This document shows, piece after piece, positions 44,910 to 54,223 of a DNA stretch of 64,000 nucleotides. The position numbers were made by a program, and so were the translations under genes. This DNA is from Psychroserpens sp041224425. Lineage in GTDB: Bacteria; Bacteroidota; Bacteroidia; Flavobacteriales; Flavobacteriaceae. The notes beneath the pieces are model-generated. The model ran no database searches and was not told the DNA's origin. It worked only from the letters and a program-made list of their open reading frames with translations. How positions within the stretch are numbered: position 1 is the stretch's first letter; each line of letters begins with the position of its first letter. The stretch covers positions 62,001 to 126,000 of the forward strand of contig NZ_JBGFGL010000067.1 in assembly GCF_041224425.1 (NCBI RefSeq), written 5' to 3'.

Positions 44910-46217
44910 ATGAGCTATCTTCCACAAATTCTATTTGCCTTAGCACTAATATTAGGTGTTGGGTATTTTACTAGAAATGTAAAAAAACTCATCCGGAACA
45001 TAAAATTGGGCCAAGATAAAGACGTTTCAGATAATAAAGGTGAACGTTGGAAAAATATGGCGATGATTGCCCTTGGACAAAGTAAGATGGTCAAACGACC
45101 AATAGCAGGATTTCTCCATGTTATAGTATATGTAGGTTTTGTCATCATTAATATTGAAGTTCTGGAAATTATTATTGATGGTCTATTTGGAACCCATCGT
45201 ATTTTTTCTTCAATGGGTTCTCTTTACGGGATTCTCATAGGATCTTTTGAAATATTGGCGGTCTTGGTTCTAGTGGCTGTTATCGTATTTTGGTTGCGGA
45301 GAAATGTCATTAAACTAAAACGTTTCCTGAGTGCTGAAATGAAAGGTTGGCCTAAAAATGATGGTAATATCATTCTGTATTTTGAAGTGGTATTAATGTG
45401 CTTGTTCCTTACCATGAATGCTACCGATTTACAGTTTCAAGCTATGGATTCCGGTAATGTGATCAGCCAATTTATAGCGCCTTGGTTTGAAGGGTTTTCT
45501 GAAAACACCTTACATCTTATTGAACGTACGGCTTGGTGGTTACATATCTTAGGTATTTTAGTCTTTTTAAATTACCTCTATTTCTCAAAGCATTTGCATA
45601 TTCTTTTGGCATTTCCAAACACCTATTATGGCAAATTAACGCCTAAAGGACAGTTTTCAAATTTAGAGTCTGTAACTAATGAAGTGAAACTTATGATGGA
45701 TCCAAATGCCGATCCGTTTGCTGTTCCTGAAGCTACTGATACAGCAGAAGTACCAGCAAAATTTGGAGCAAGTGATGTTCAAGACTTAAGTTGGGTACAA
45801 CTGTTGAATGCTTATACCTGTACAGAATGTGGACGTTGTACTTCTTCTTGTCCGGCAAACATGACTGGAAAGAAATTATCGCCTCGGAAAATCATGATGG
45901 ATACAAGAGATCGATTGGAAGAGGTTGGAAAAAATATAGATGCCAATGGAGGCGAATTTAAAGATGACGGCAAGCAGTTGCTAGGAGATTATATTACCAA
46001 CGAAGAACTCTGGGCATGTACTACCTGTAATGCTTGTGTGGAGGCTTGTCCTGTGAGTATTGATCCGTTGTCAATTATTTTAGAAATGCGTCGTTACTTA
46101 GTAATGGAACAAAGTGCTGCTCCTATGGAGCTTAACAATATGATGAGTAATATTGAGAATAACGGAGCACCTTGGCCATACAATCAAATGGACCGATTAA
46201 ATTGGGTAAATGAATAA
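44910..46217 (+). CDS. Heterodisulfide-reductase-like membrane Fe-S protein
   Basis: 435 residues. The N-terminal half has several membrane helices with histidines that could bind b-type heme, and the C-terminal half has two 4Fe-4S motifs (CTECGRCTSSCP and CTTCNACVEACP). This resembles fused HdrC/DsrM/NarI-type electron-transfer subunits. It lies 12 bases after the MCE gene and 18 bases before its CCG-domain partner. It probably moves electrons between quinones and a soluble donor. Confidence 0.85.
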   Translation: MSYLPQILFALALILGVGYFTRNVKKLIRNIKLGQDKDVSDNKGERWKNMAMIALGQSKMVKRPIAGFLHVIVYVGFVIINIEVLEIIIDGLFGTHRIFSSMGSLYGILIGSFEILAVLVLVAVIVFWLRRNVIKLKRFLSAEMKGWPKNDGNIILYFEVVLMCLFLTMNATDLQFQAMDSGNVISQFIAPWFEGFSENTLHLIERTAWWLHILGILVFLNYLYFSKHLHILLAFPNTYYGKLTPKGQFSNLESVTNEVKLMMDPNADPFAVPEATDTAEVPAKFGASDVQDLSWVQLLNAYTCTECGRCTSSCPANMTGKKLSPRKIMMDTRDRLEEVGKNIDANGGEFKDDGKQLLGDYITNEELWACTTCNACVEACPVSIDPLSIILEMRRYLVMEQSAAPMELNNMMSNIENNGAPWPYNQMDRLNWVNE

Positions 46218-46235
46218 CATAAATGCATTGATATT

Positions 46236-47027
46236 ATGAGCAATGAACTTAAGGTAAAAACAATGCAAGAATTTATGGCGGAAGGTCGTCAACCTGAAAT
46301 TTTGTTTTGGGTTGGTTCTGCTGGAAGTTATGATGATAGAGCAAAGAAAATAACAAGGGCTTTTGTAAGAATCCTTAACAAGGCCAATGTCGATTTTGCG
46401 GTTTTGGGCACTGAAGAAAGTTGTACTGGAGATGTTGCCAAACGCGCTGGAAACGAATTTTTATTTCAAATGCAGGCCATGATGAATATTGAGGTGTTGA
46501 ATGGCTATGAAATTAAACGTATAGTTACTTGTGACCCACATTCATTCAATACACTTAAAAATGAATATCCAAGTCTTGGCGGAAATTATGAGGTGTTGCA
46601 TCACACACAATTCATTAAGGAACTTATTGATTCCAATCGATTGTCGCTTCAGGCAAAAACCTATAAGGAAAAACGTATTACGTTTCATGATCCATGCTAT
46701 TTAGGTCGTGCCAATAAAATTTATGAAGCGCCAAGGGATATTCTTAAACAAACAGATGCTCGTATAATCGAAATGAAACACCACAAAAGTACAGCTTTGT
46801 GTTGTGGCGCTGGTGGTGCCCAAATGTTTAAGGAACCTGAAAAAGGTGATATGGATGTCAACGTATTGCGTACCAAAGATGCTTTGGAAACGGCACCAAA
46901 TATCATCGCTACTGGTTGTCCTTATTGCAATACAATGATGACTGATGGTATCAAGGCTCACGAAAAGGAGGCTGAGGTCCAGGTTATGGATATTGCCGAA
47001 ATCATTGCTAATTCTGAAAATTTATAA
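46236..47027 (+). CDS. CCG-domain Fe-S protein (HdrB/GlpC-like)
   Basis: 263 residues with a cysteine-rich CCG pattern (ALCCGAGGAQMF, and CPYCNTMMTDG nearby) and HDPCYLGRANKIY, which form the non-cubane cluster site in HdrB. Together with the membrane Fe-S protein it forms a two-subunit electron-transfer unit, related to heterodisulfide reductase and lactate/glycolate oxidase modules. The donor is not known. The small membrane protein starts 2 bases later (GTG). Confidence 0.85.
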   Translation: MSNELKVKTMQEFMAEGRQPEILFWVGSAGSYDDRAKKITRAFVRILNKANVDFAVLGTEESCTGDVAKRAGNEFLFQMQAMMNIEVLNGYEIKRIVTCDPHSFNTLKNEYPSLGGNYEVLHHTQFIKELIDSNRLSLQAKTYKEKRITFHDPCYLGRANKIYEAPRDILKQTDARIIEMKHHKSTALCCGAGGAQMFKEPEKGDMDVNVLRTKDALETAPNIIATGCPYCNTMMTDGIKAHEKEAEVQVMDIAEIIANSENL

Positions 47028-47029
47028 CC

Positions 47030-47224
47030 GTGTCAAAAATTGATAAAAAGCAAGTCATCATTGCTGGTTTGGTAGGTGGTGTCGTGTTCTGTCTGATAAT
47101 AACCGTCATTGATTACTTTTTGGGACGCGGATTTTCATGGCAACGTCTTGGATTTTATTATGTTTTTTCAAGCATCATGTATGGCTTTCTTACCTATAGA
47201 AATTTTAAGAAACATCAGAAATAA
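47030..47224 (+). CDS. Small two-helix membrane protein
   Basis: 64 residues from a GTG at 47030. One hydrophobic helix (VIIAGLVGGVVFCLIITVI) and a second (WQRLGFYYVFSSIMYGFLT) are followed by a basic tail. It has no recognised family. It lies 2 bases after the CCG gene and 6 before the next one, so it belongs to the same operon. Confidence 0.65.
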   Translation: MSKIDKKQVIIAGLVGGVVFCLIITVIDYFLGRGFSWQRLGFYYVFSSIMYGFLTYRNFKKHQK

Positions 47225-47230
47225 GAATCT

Positions 47231-47713
47231 ATGCTAGTTGATTTTAATACGTTACCAGAAGATTCAAGGGTTTGGATCTATCAAGCCAATCGCTCTTTTT
47301 CCGATGAGGAGCTTTCAGAAATAAAAGAGAAAATAGATGTCTTTTTAAAAGATTGGACAGCCCATGGAAGTGATCTTCAGGCAGGCTATACCATAAAATA
47401 CAAGCGATTTATAGTCATTGCTTTAAACCAAAATCTCAATAAGGCGACAGGTTGTAGTATAGATGCTTCAGTTCATTTTATACAACAATTGGAAAAAGAC
47501 TATAATGTTGATCTTATGGATAAGATGAATGTGTCTTACAAACAAGGAGCATATGTAGCTTATAAGCCTTTGTTGGATTTCAAGAAAATGGCAAAGGATA
47601 AGGCTATTTCAAAAAACACCATAGTATTTAATAATATGGTGGCCAATATTGCAGAGTTTAACGAAAATTGGGAAGTGCCAGCTAGTGAAAGTTGGCATAG
47701 CAGATTTTTATAA
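47231..47713 (+). CDS. Conserved flavobacterial protein (no ATPase motifs)
   Basis: 160 residues with charged, all-soluble composition and the conserved YQANRSFSDEELSEI start. Homologues in Flavobacteriaceae are sometimes labelled ABC-transporter ATPase, but no Walker A or B motif is present, so that name is not supported. The genuine role is unknown. It lies in the Hdr-like/serB operon, 22 bases before the serB start. Confidence 0.7.
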   Translation: MLVDFNTLPEDSRVWIYQANRSFSDEELSEIKEKIDVFLKDWTAHGSDLQAGYTIKYKRFIVIALNQNLNKATGCSIDASVHFIQQLEKDYNVDLMDKMNVSYKQGAYVAYKPLLDFKKMAKDKAISKNTIVFNNMVANIAEFNENWEVPASESWHSRFL

Positions 47714-47735
47714 AATAGAAGCCTCATTTTTTATT

Positions 47736-48959
47736 ATGAAAAAAGAAATCTTTCTGATGAATATTTCTGGACAGGATAAACCTGGTCTAACTTCTGGCAT
47801 TACCAATGTTTTATCTCAATATGGAGCAAAGGTTTTAGACATTGGTCAAGCAAATATTCACGATACATTGTCTTTAGGTTTTATGTTTGAAATTGAATCG
47901 GGACATGATTCTGCTGCAGTCCTAAAAGATTTACTTTTTAAGTCCTATGAACTTGGAGTCACAGCTAAGTTTACACCGATTACCTTAGAAGATTATGAAA
48001 AATGGGTCACTCTTCAGGGTAAAGACCGTTATATTGTTACGATTTTGGGTGAGCGATTATCGGCAGAACAAATATCAAGAGTTACTAAAGTGATTTCTGA
48101 TAAAGACTTAAATATTGATGCCATCAAAAGACTTACGGGTCGTATTTCATTAGTCGAAAAAGAAGAATATCCACGTGCATCTATTCAATTATCTATTAGA
48201 GGAAAAATTGATTGTAAAGCCGATCTCACTTCAAAGTTTGTTGAAATTTCAAGTGATTTGGATGTTGATATAGCTTTTCAGGAAGATAATATTTTTAGAA
48301 GAAACCGTCGTTTAGTATGTTTCGATATGGATTCAACATTGATTCAAGCTGAAGTTATTGATGAATTGGCAAAGCGTGCTGGTGTTGGAGAAGAAGTTAA
48401 AGCGATTACAGAATCGGCTATGCAAGGTGAAATCGATTTTCAGGAAAGTTTTAAAAAACGCATGAAATTATTAAAAGGTTTGAGCGAAGATGTCCTTCAG
48501 GATGTAGCAGAAAACCTACCTATCACAAAAGGCGCCAAACGATTAATTGATACTTTGAAAAGCTACGGTTTTAAAACGGCAATTTTATCTGGTGGATTTA
48601 CTTATTTTGGAAATTACTTAAAGGATAAGTTGGGTATGGATTACCTATATGCCAATGAATTGGAGATTAAGGATGGTGTTTTAACAGGAGGCTATGTTGG
48701 TGACATAGTTGATGGGAATAAAAAAGCTGAATATCTCAAGGAAATTGCTAAAAAGGAAGCTATCGATATTGCACAGACGATAGCTGTTGGAGATGGTGCC
48801 AACGATTTACCAATGCTTAATCTGGCTGGTCTAGGAATCGCTTTTCATGCCAAGCCAAAGGTGAAAGATAATGCTCAAAGCTCCATTTCAAGTATCGGAC
48901 TTGACGGTGTGCTTTATCTTTTGGGTTATCACGACAGACATATCGATTTAATTGATTAA
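47736..48959 (+). CDS. serB: Phosphoserine phosphatase with ACT domains
   Basis: About 407 residues from the ATG at 47736. Two ACT-like regulatory domains (about 5-170) precede a HAD phosphatase, with nucleophile D197 and D199 in CFDMDSTL. Further motifs are ILSGGFTYF and VGDGANDLPML. It makes serine from phosphoserine and is probably controlled by an amino acid bound to the ACT domains. The chosen start removes 29 residues of the longer frame, which overlaps the previous gene. Confidence 0.9.
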   Translation: MKKEIFLMNISGQDKPGLTSGITNVLSQYGAKVLDIGQANIHDTLSLGFMFEIESGHDSAAVLKDLLFKSYELGVTAKFTPITLEDYEKWVTLQGKDRYIVTILGERLSAEQISRVTKVISDKDLNIDAIKRLTGRISLVEKEEYPRASIQLSIRGKIDCKADLTSKFVEISSDLDVDIAFQEDNIFRRNRRLVCFDMDSTLIQAEVIDELAKRAGVGEEVKAITESAMQGEIDFQESFKKRMKLLKGLSEDVLQDVAENLPITKGAKRLIDTLKSYGFKTAILSGGFTYFGNYLKDKLGMDYLYANELEIKDGVLTGGYVGDIVDGNKKAEYLKEIAKKEAIDIAQTIAVGDGANDLPMLNLAGLGIAFHAKPKVKDNAQSSISSIGLDGVLYLLGYHDRHIDLID

Positions 48960-49084
48960 GTTGACACTTAATTATGTTTACAACTGTCTTTATAAATCTA
49001 TCTTAAAGTCTTTATACTTAGTTCTAAAAATACTATTTTGGCATAGTTTTTAGTTGTATATAGATGTAAATGTAGAATAGATTT

Positions 49085-52042
49085 ATGCGAAAATTTTTGT
49101 CCCTCATTGCCACTTGCTTTTATTGCCTTACACTGTTTTCACAAAATGAAGCACATCCTTTAGTTACTAAAGATAGGATTGATCAACAAAAATGGGTCGA
49201 TAGCTTATATCAAGCTATGACTTTAGAAGAACGAATTGGTCAATTGTTTATGGTTCAGGTGTTTTCGAATCAAGATAAAGCAACTGAGAATAAAATAGCT
49301 AGACTTATAAGGGACCAACATATAGGTGGATTGATTTTTTCAAAAGGAGGTCCAGTTCGTCAAGCCAAACTCAATAATTTATACCAAGCCATTTCTAAAA
49401 CGCCTTTGCTTATCGGTATGGATGCCGAATGGGGTTTGAGTATGCGTTTGGATTCTACCTATGCTTTTCCATGGAATATGACCCTTGGAGCCATAAGAGA
49501 TAACAAGTTAGTGGAACGTACAGGTTATCAAATTGGAGAACACTGTAAACGAATTGGCGTGCATTTTAATTTCGCACCTGTAGTCGATATCAATACCAAT
49601 CCTAAAAATCCTATCATCGGAAATCGTTCTTTTGGGGAAGATCGTGATAATGTTACTGAAAAAGCCTTAGCCTTTATGAAAGGGATGCAAAAAGCAGGTG
49701 TTTTAGCGAATGCCAAACATTTTCCTGGACATGGTGATACTGAATCAGATTCCCATAAAACCTTACCAACTATTAATTTTGATGAAAAACGGATTGATTC
49801 CGTTGAGCTCTATCCCTACAAAAAGCTAATTAAAGAAGGATTGAGTAGTGTCATGGTTGCCCATCTGAATGTTCCAAGTTTGGAAACCAGAAGAGGATTT
49901 CCTTCATCCTTATCAAAACGAATTGTTACAGATCTTCTAAAAGATTCTCTTCAGTTTAAAGGATTGATTTTTACAGATGCCCTAGAGATGAAAGGTGTTG
50001 CTGATTATGTTGAAAAAGGTGTTGATGGTGTTAGTGTGACTAATATGCCAGAAGAAGGGAAGATTGATTTAATGGCATTTTTGGCTGGAAACGATGTGAT
50101 GCTAATGTCTGAGAACCCAGAGGAAGCCATTAAAGCGTTTGTAACTGCTTTTGAAAACAAGATCATTACCGAAGAACGTTTGGCACATTCAGTAAAAAAA
50201 ATACTGATGGCTAAATACAAGGTCGGACTTTATGATTACAGTCCTATTGGGCTCACAACTATTAATGAAGATCTCAACCGCATTAAAGACGATTTATTGT
50301 ACGAGGAATTAATGGAGAATGCCATAACGGTATTAAAAAACAAATCTGAGATTTTACCACTTCGAAATCTCCAAACCAAAAAAGTCGCCTATGTGTCTTT
50401 TGGAGATGATGATGGGACACCATTTTATAATGAGTTAAAAAAATATACCAAAGTCCATCATGTGAAAGCTGAAAAGTTGGATGAGATGATAAGTAAACTT
50501 CAGAATTACAACACCGTGATTATTGGCTTGCATCGTTCTAATGACAATCCGTGGAAATCCTTTGAGTTTACAGATAAAGAATTGGTTTGGCTATATGAAA
50601 TTGCTAGAACCAATACGGTTATTCTAGATGTTTTTACAAGGCCTTATGCCTTAATCGATTTAAAAACAATCACTAATATTGAAGGGATTGTGATGAGTTA
50701 TCAGAATAGTGCAATCTCCCAACAAAAATCTGCACAAGCAATATTCGGAGCGTTTCCGGTTAAGGGATCCTTACCAGTAACATCAGGTGAATTTTTTAGA
50801 GTTGGTGAAGGAATAACCTACAACACTTTGAATACTTTAAGTTATGGGTTGCCAGAACGTGTAGGTATGAGTTCGGAATTATTGAAACGTGTAGATTCAA
50901 TTGCTCAATATGCTGTTGATGAAGCAATGACACCTGGAATTCAACTGCTTATCGCACGAAAAGGAAAAGTGATCTTCAATAAGAATTATGGTTATCATAC
51001 CTATGAAAAGAAACAAGCTGTAAAGTTTGATGATGTTTATGATGTAGCATCACTCACTAAAATTTTAGCCACCTTGCCATTGGTCATGGAATTGGAAGAA
51101 AAAGGGGCTTTTACGCTTGACACAAAGCTTTCAAAATTATTGCCAGAGTATACGTCTTCAAACAAAAAGAATGTCACTTTAAAACAGATGCTTTCCCACT
51201 ATGCGAGATTAAAGCCTTGGATTCCATTTTATGTGGCGACATTAGATTCGGTAACCAAAAAACCCGATCCAAAATATTACAGACGTAAAGCTTCACCAAA
51301 GTTTAATGTCAAGGTTGCAGAAGACATGTACTTGAGAAGTGACTATCCAGATTCCATCCAAAAAATCATAAAGGAAAGTGATTTGTTATCCAGATTACGT
51401 TATCGTTACAGTGATATGCCGTATTATATCCTAAAAAAATATATTGAAAAGTACTACAATAAGACTTTGGATGAATTGGTTCAAGACCATTTTTACCAAT
51501 CTCTGGGAGCCAATTATACAACCTATAATCCTTCAGTGAAATTTAGTGATTTTAATATCATCCCAACAGAAGTCGATGATTATTTTAGATATCAAGAGGT
51601 TCATGGCTATGTACATGATATGGGAGCAGCCATGCAAAATGGCGTAGGCGGTCACGCTGGAATTTTCAGCAACGCTAATGATGTGGCTAAGATCATGCAA
51701 TTATACCTCCAGAAAGGTTACTATGGTGGTAAACGTTATTTCAATACACAAACACTTGATAAGTTCAATACTTGCTATTATTGTGATGAAGATAATAGAA
51801 GAGGTGTAGGCTTTGATAAACCACAATTAGGAGATGCTGGTCCGACGTGTGGTTGTTTGTCTATGACAAGTTTTGGGCATTCCGGATTTACGGGAACCTA
51901 TGCGTGGGCTGATCCTGAAGAGGAAATTGTGTATATCTTTTTAGCCAATAGAACTTATCCTAAAGCTGGACAAAACAGGTTGTTAAGGGAAGATATCCGA
52001 ACCAAAATCCAAGAGGCCATTTACGATGCCATCATAGAATAA
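49085..52042 (+). CDS. GH3 beta-N-acetylglucosaminidase / beta-lactamase-family fusion
   Basis: 985 residues. After a signal peptide the first 590 residues form a family 3 glycoside hydrolase with the NagZ signature KHFPGHGDTESDSH (residues 211-224) and catalytic Asp in TDALEMKG. From about 595 a serine hydrolase domain begins, with SLTK (S656, K659) and YSD. One protein thus carries an N-acetylglucosaminidase and a peptidase/esterase for muropeptides, likely in cell-wall recycling. Such fusions are known in Bacteroidota. Confidence 0.9.
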   Translation: MRKFLSLIATCFYCLTLFSQNEAHPLVTKDRIDQQKWVDSLYQAMTLEERIGQLFMVQVFSNQDKATENKIARLIRDQHIGGLIFSKGGPVRQAKLNNLYQAISKTPLLIGMDAEWGLSMRLDSTYAFPWNMTLGAIRDNKLVERTGYQIGEHCKRIGVHFNFAPVVDINTNPKNPIIGNRSFGEDRDNVTEKALAFMKGMQKAGVLANAKHFPGHGDTESDSHKTLPTINFDEKRIDSVELYPYKKLIKEGLSSVMVAHLNVPSLETRRGFPSSLSKRIVTDLLKDSLQFKGLIFTDALEMKGVADYVEKGVDGVSVTNMPEEGKIDLMAFLAGNDVMLMSENPEEAIKAFVTAFENKIITEERLAHSVKKILMAKYKVGLYDYSPIGLTTINEDLNRIKDDLLYEELMENAITVLKNKSEILPLRNLQTKKVAYVSFGDDDGTPFYNELKKYTKVHHVKAEKLDEMISKLQNYNTVIIGLHRSNDNPWKSFEFTDKELVWLYEIARTNTVILDVFTRPYALIDLKTITNIEGIVMSYQNSAISQQKSAQAIFGAFPVKGSLPVTSGEFFRVGEGITYNTLNTLSYGLPERVGMSSELLKRVDSIAQYAVDEAMTPGIQLLIARKGKVIFNKNYGYHTYEKKQAVKFDDVYDVASLTKILATLPLVMELEEKGAFTLDTKLSKLLPEYTSSNKKNVTLKQMLSHYARLKPWIPFYVATLDSVTKKPDPKYYRRKASPKFNVKVAEDMYLRSDYPDSIQKIIKESDLLSRLRYRYSDMPYYILKKYIEKYYNKTLDELVQDHFYQSLGANYTTYNPSVKFSDFNIIPTEVDDYFRYQEVHGYVHDMGAAMQNGVGGHAGIFSNANDVAKIMQLYLQKGYYGGKRYFNTQTLDKFNTCYYCDEDNRRGVGFDKPQLGDAGPTCGCLSMTSFGHSGFTGTYAWADPEEEIVYIFLANRTYPKAGQNRLLREDIRTKIQEAIYDAIIE

Positions 52043-52064
52043 TCTTTCCAAAATGTTAAAAGCC

Positions 52065-52110
52065 TTCTTAGTTAACTCCTAGAAGTTTTATCTTTACCCT
52101 TAACTAAGAA
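52065..52110. promoter_or_regulatory. Inverted repeat enclosing a -7 element upstream of bshA
   Basis: TTCTTAGTTAA (52065-52075) and TTAACTAAGAA (52100-52110) are exact inverted copies, 11 bp each, 24 bases apart. Between them lies TATCTTTA (52089-52096), a near match to the -7 element. A repressor bound to both arms could block bshA transcription. It is not a typical terminator because no T-run follows. Confidence 0.45.
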
Positions 52111-52161
52111 TGATATGTTAGGTTTTTAATGTAAATAAGACCTATATAAAAATCAACCTGA

Positions 52162-53298
52162 ATGAAAGTAGGCATAGTTTGTTACCCAACCTTTGGAGGA
52201 AGTGGAGTCGTTGCAACAGAATTAGGATTGGAATTGTCCAAGCGTGGTCACGAAATCCATTTTATCACTTATAGTCAACCTGTTCGATTGGAGTTGCTTA
52301 GTAACAATGTGCATTATCATGAAGTAACAGTTCCCGAATACGCCTTGTTCTTATATCAGCCTTACGAATTGGCCTTATCGAGTAAACTTGTAGATATGGT
52401 CAAGCTACATAAGATTGATATATTGCATGTGCATTATGCCATTCCGCACGCCTATGCTGCATATATGGCCAAAAAGATGTTACAGGAGGAAGGAATTTAT
52501 ATTCCGATTGTTACGACGCTTCACGGAACTGATATCACTTTAGTTGGAAGTCATCCGTTTTATAAAACTGCTGTAGCCTTCAGTATCAATAAATCAGATG
52601 CAGTGACTTCAGTATCTGAAAGTTTGAAAGAAGATACGCTTCGTCTATTTGATATCAAAAAAGAGATTGATGTCGTTCCAAATTTTATAGATATAGATAA
52701 ACATCACAATCACTTTACCGACTGTCAACGAGGTATGATGGCTGAAGATAATGAGAAAATCATAACTCATATCAGTAACTTTAGAAAAGTAAAGCAAATT
52801 CCTGATGTGATTAAGGTTTTTTATAATATCCAGAAAGCGATGCCAGCAAAATTAATGATGGTTGGTGAAGGTCCAGAACGCGAATCGGCAGAACTGTTAT
52901 GTGAGCGCTTAGGTATTATTGATAAAGTCATATTTTTTGGAAACAGTAATGAAATCGATAAGATTTTATGTTTTAGCGATTTGTTTTTATTGCCTTCCAT
53001 AACAGAAAGTTTTGGTTTGGCGGCCTTAGAAGCTATGGCCTCAGGAGTTCCTGTTATTTCCAGTGATACAGGAGGTATTCCTGAAGTAAATAGTCACGGT
53101 GTTTCTGGGTTTTTAAGTTCTGTGAATGATGTTGAGGACATGTCCAAAAATGCCATTCATATTTTGAGTGATCCAGAGCGATTACTTGAATTTAAGCGAA
53201 ATGCCAAAGAGGCTTCAAAACGTTTCGATATTCATGAGATAGTTCCTCAGTATGAAAAGATTTATGAGGATACTTTGCAAAAATGCATGGTAATTTAA
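52162..53298 (+). CDS. bshA: N-acetyl-alpha-D-glucosaminyl L-malate synthase
   Basis: 378 residues, a GT4-type glycosyltransferase with the BshA start MKVGIVCYPTFGGSGVVATELG and VTTLHGTDITLVGSHPF. The conserved LLPSITESFGLAALEAMASG holds the nucleotide-binding E. It makes N-acetylglucosaminyl-malate, the first step of bacillithiol synthesis, so the organism probably uses bacillithiol. bshB and bshC are not in the window. It converges with the YitT gene at 53299. Confidence 0.93.
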   Translation: MKVGIVCYPTFGGSGVVATELGLELSKRGHEIHFITYSQPVRLELLSNNVHYHEVTVPEYALFLYQPYELALSSKLVDMVKLHKIDILHVHYAIPHAYAAYMAKKMLQEEGIYIPIVTTLHGTDITLVGSHPFYKTAVAFSINKSDAVTSVSESLKEDTLRLFDIKKEIDVVPNFIDIDKHHNHFTDCQRGMMAEDNEKIITHISNFRKVKQIPDVIKVFYNIQKAMPAKLMMVGEGPERESAELLCERLGIIDKVIFFGNSNEIDKILCFSDLFLLPSITESFGLAALEAMASGVPVISSDTGGIPEVNSHGVSGFLSSVNDVEDMSKNAIHILSDPERLLEFKRNAKEASKRFDIHEIVPQYEKIYEDTLQKCMVI

Positions 53299-54213
53299 TT
53301 ACAATTCTTGCTCAGAAATATAAGCTGCGAGTTTTTTGTCATTCTTTTTGTTGAGGTAGCGTCTTAAAACACCTCCTTTAACACTATTGACATCAAACTC
53401 TACAATAAAGGCTTCCTCGTCAATATGGGAAACAATTCGGTACATCTTCTTGATGTCAATACGATTGATGATGGTATGTATAATATCAAAATCTTGTATT
53501 TCACCTTTACTTCCGAAGCCTTTTTTTCCTTTATAAATGGTCATTCCTGCTCCCAATTCCTTAATGATTGAAATCTTTATAGCTTCATATTCTTTGGAAA
53601 CAATGGTAATACCGATAAAATCTTCAAATCCTTCAATAATCAAGTCGGTCACTTTAGCCGTAACGATATAAGTAAGGATGGAATACAAAGCAATCTCAAC
53701 AGAAATGACGAGTGCTGTAATTGAAAATAGAATGACATTGAAGAATAAAATAACTTTACCAATACTGATCCCAAAACGATCATTGATAAAAACACCCAAT
53801 ATTTCTGAACCATCTAACACCGAACCATTTCTAATGGCTATGCCAATTCCAGATCCGAGAAAGAGTCCGCCAAAAATGGAAATGAGCAATTTATCGTCTG
53901 TTATGGTGTCGAAATTTTCAAAGTGAATAAAAAGAGCCAAGCCTAAAATACTGATAATCGACTTTGCTATGATTCGTTTTGAAAGTGTGAAATAGCCAAG
54001 AATAAGAAACGGAACACTAAAGATTATGAGTAATAACGAAAGGTTAATATCAACGAGTGTTTCGATTAAAAGAGCGACTCCTGTGACACCTCCATCAAGA
54101 AATCCGTTTGGTAATAAAAAAGCTTTTAATCCAATACTGGCAAGGACAATTCCCAAAAAAATTTGAGCATATTCGGAAATTGTTTTGAGTACTTTTTTTC
54201 GTTTCGATTCCAT
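53299..54213 (-). CDS. YitT-family membrane protein
   Basis: 304 residues. Five or six membrane helices (about 10-175) of the DUF161 type, then a cytoplasmic DUF2179 domain (IISIIKELGAGMTIYKGKKG-type, here starting near residue 210). Function unknown; relatives are thought to be transporters. It converges with bshA and is preceded by the esterase gene with a 10-base gap. Confidence 0.85.
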   Translation of the reverse strand: MESKRKKVLKTISEYAQIFLGIVLASIGLKAFLLPNGFLDGGVTGVALLIETLVDINLSLLLIIFSVPFLILGYFTLSKRIIAKSIISILGLALFIHFENFDTITDDKLLISIFGGLFLGSGIGIAIRNGSVLDGSEILGVFINDRFGISIGKVILFFNVILFSITALVISVEIALYSILTYIVTAKVTDLIIEGFEDFIGITIVSKEYEAIKISIIKELGAGMTIYKGKKGFGSKGEIQDFDIIHTIINRIDIKKMYRIVSHIDEEAFIVEFDVNSVKGGVLRRYLNKKNDKKLAAYISEQEL

Positions 54214-54223
54214 AAAATTAAGA

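Noticed and set aside
47231..47713. Label ABC-transporter ATPase often used for homologues of this protein
   Set aside because: No Walker A, Walker B or signature motif is present.
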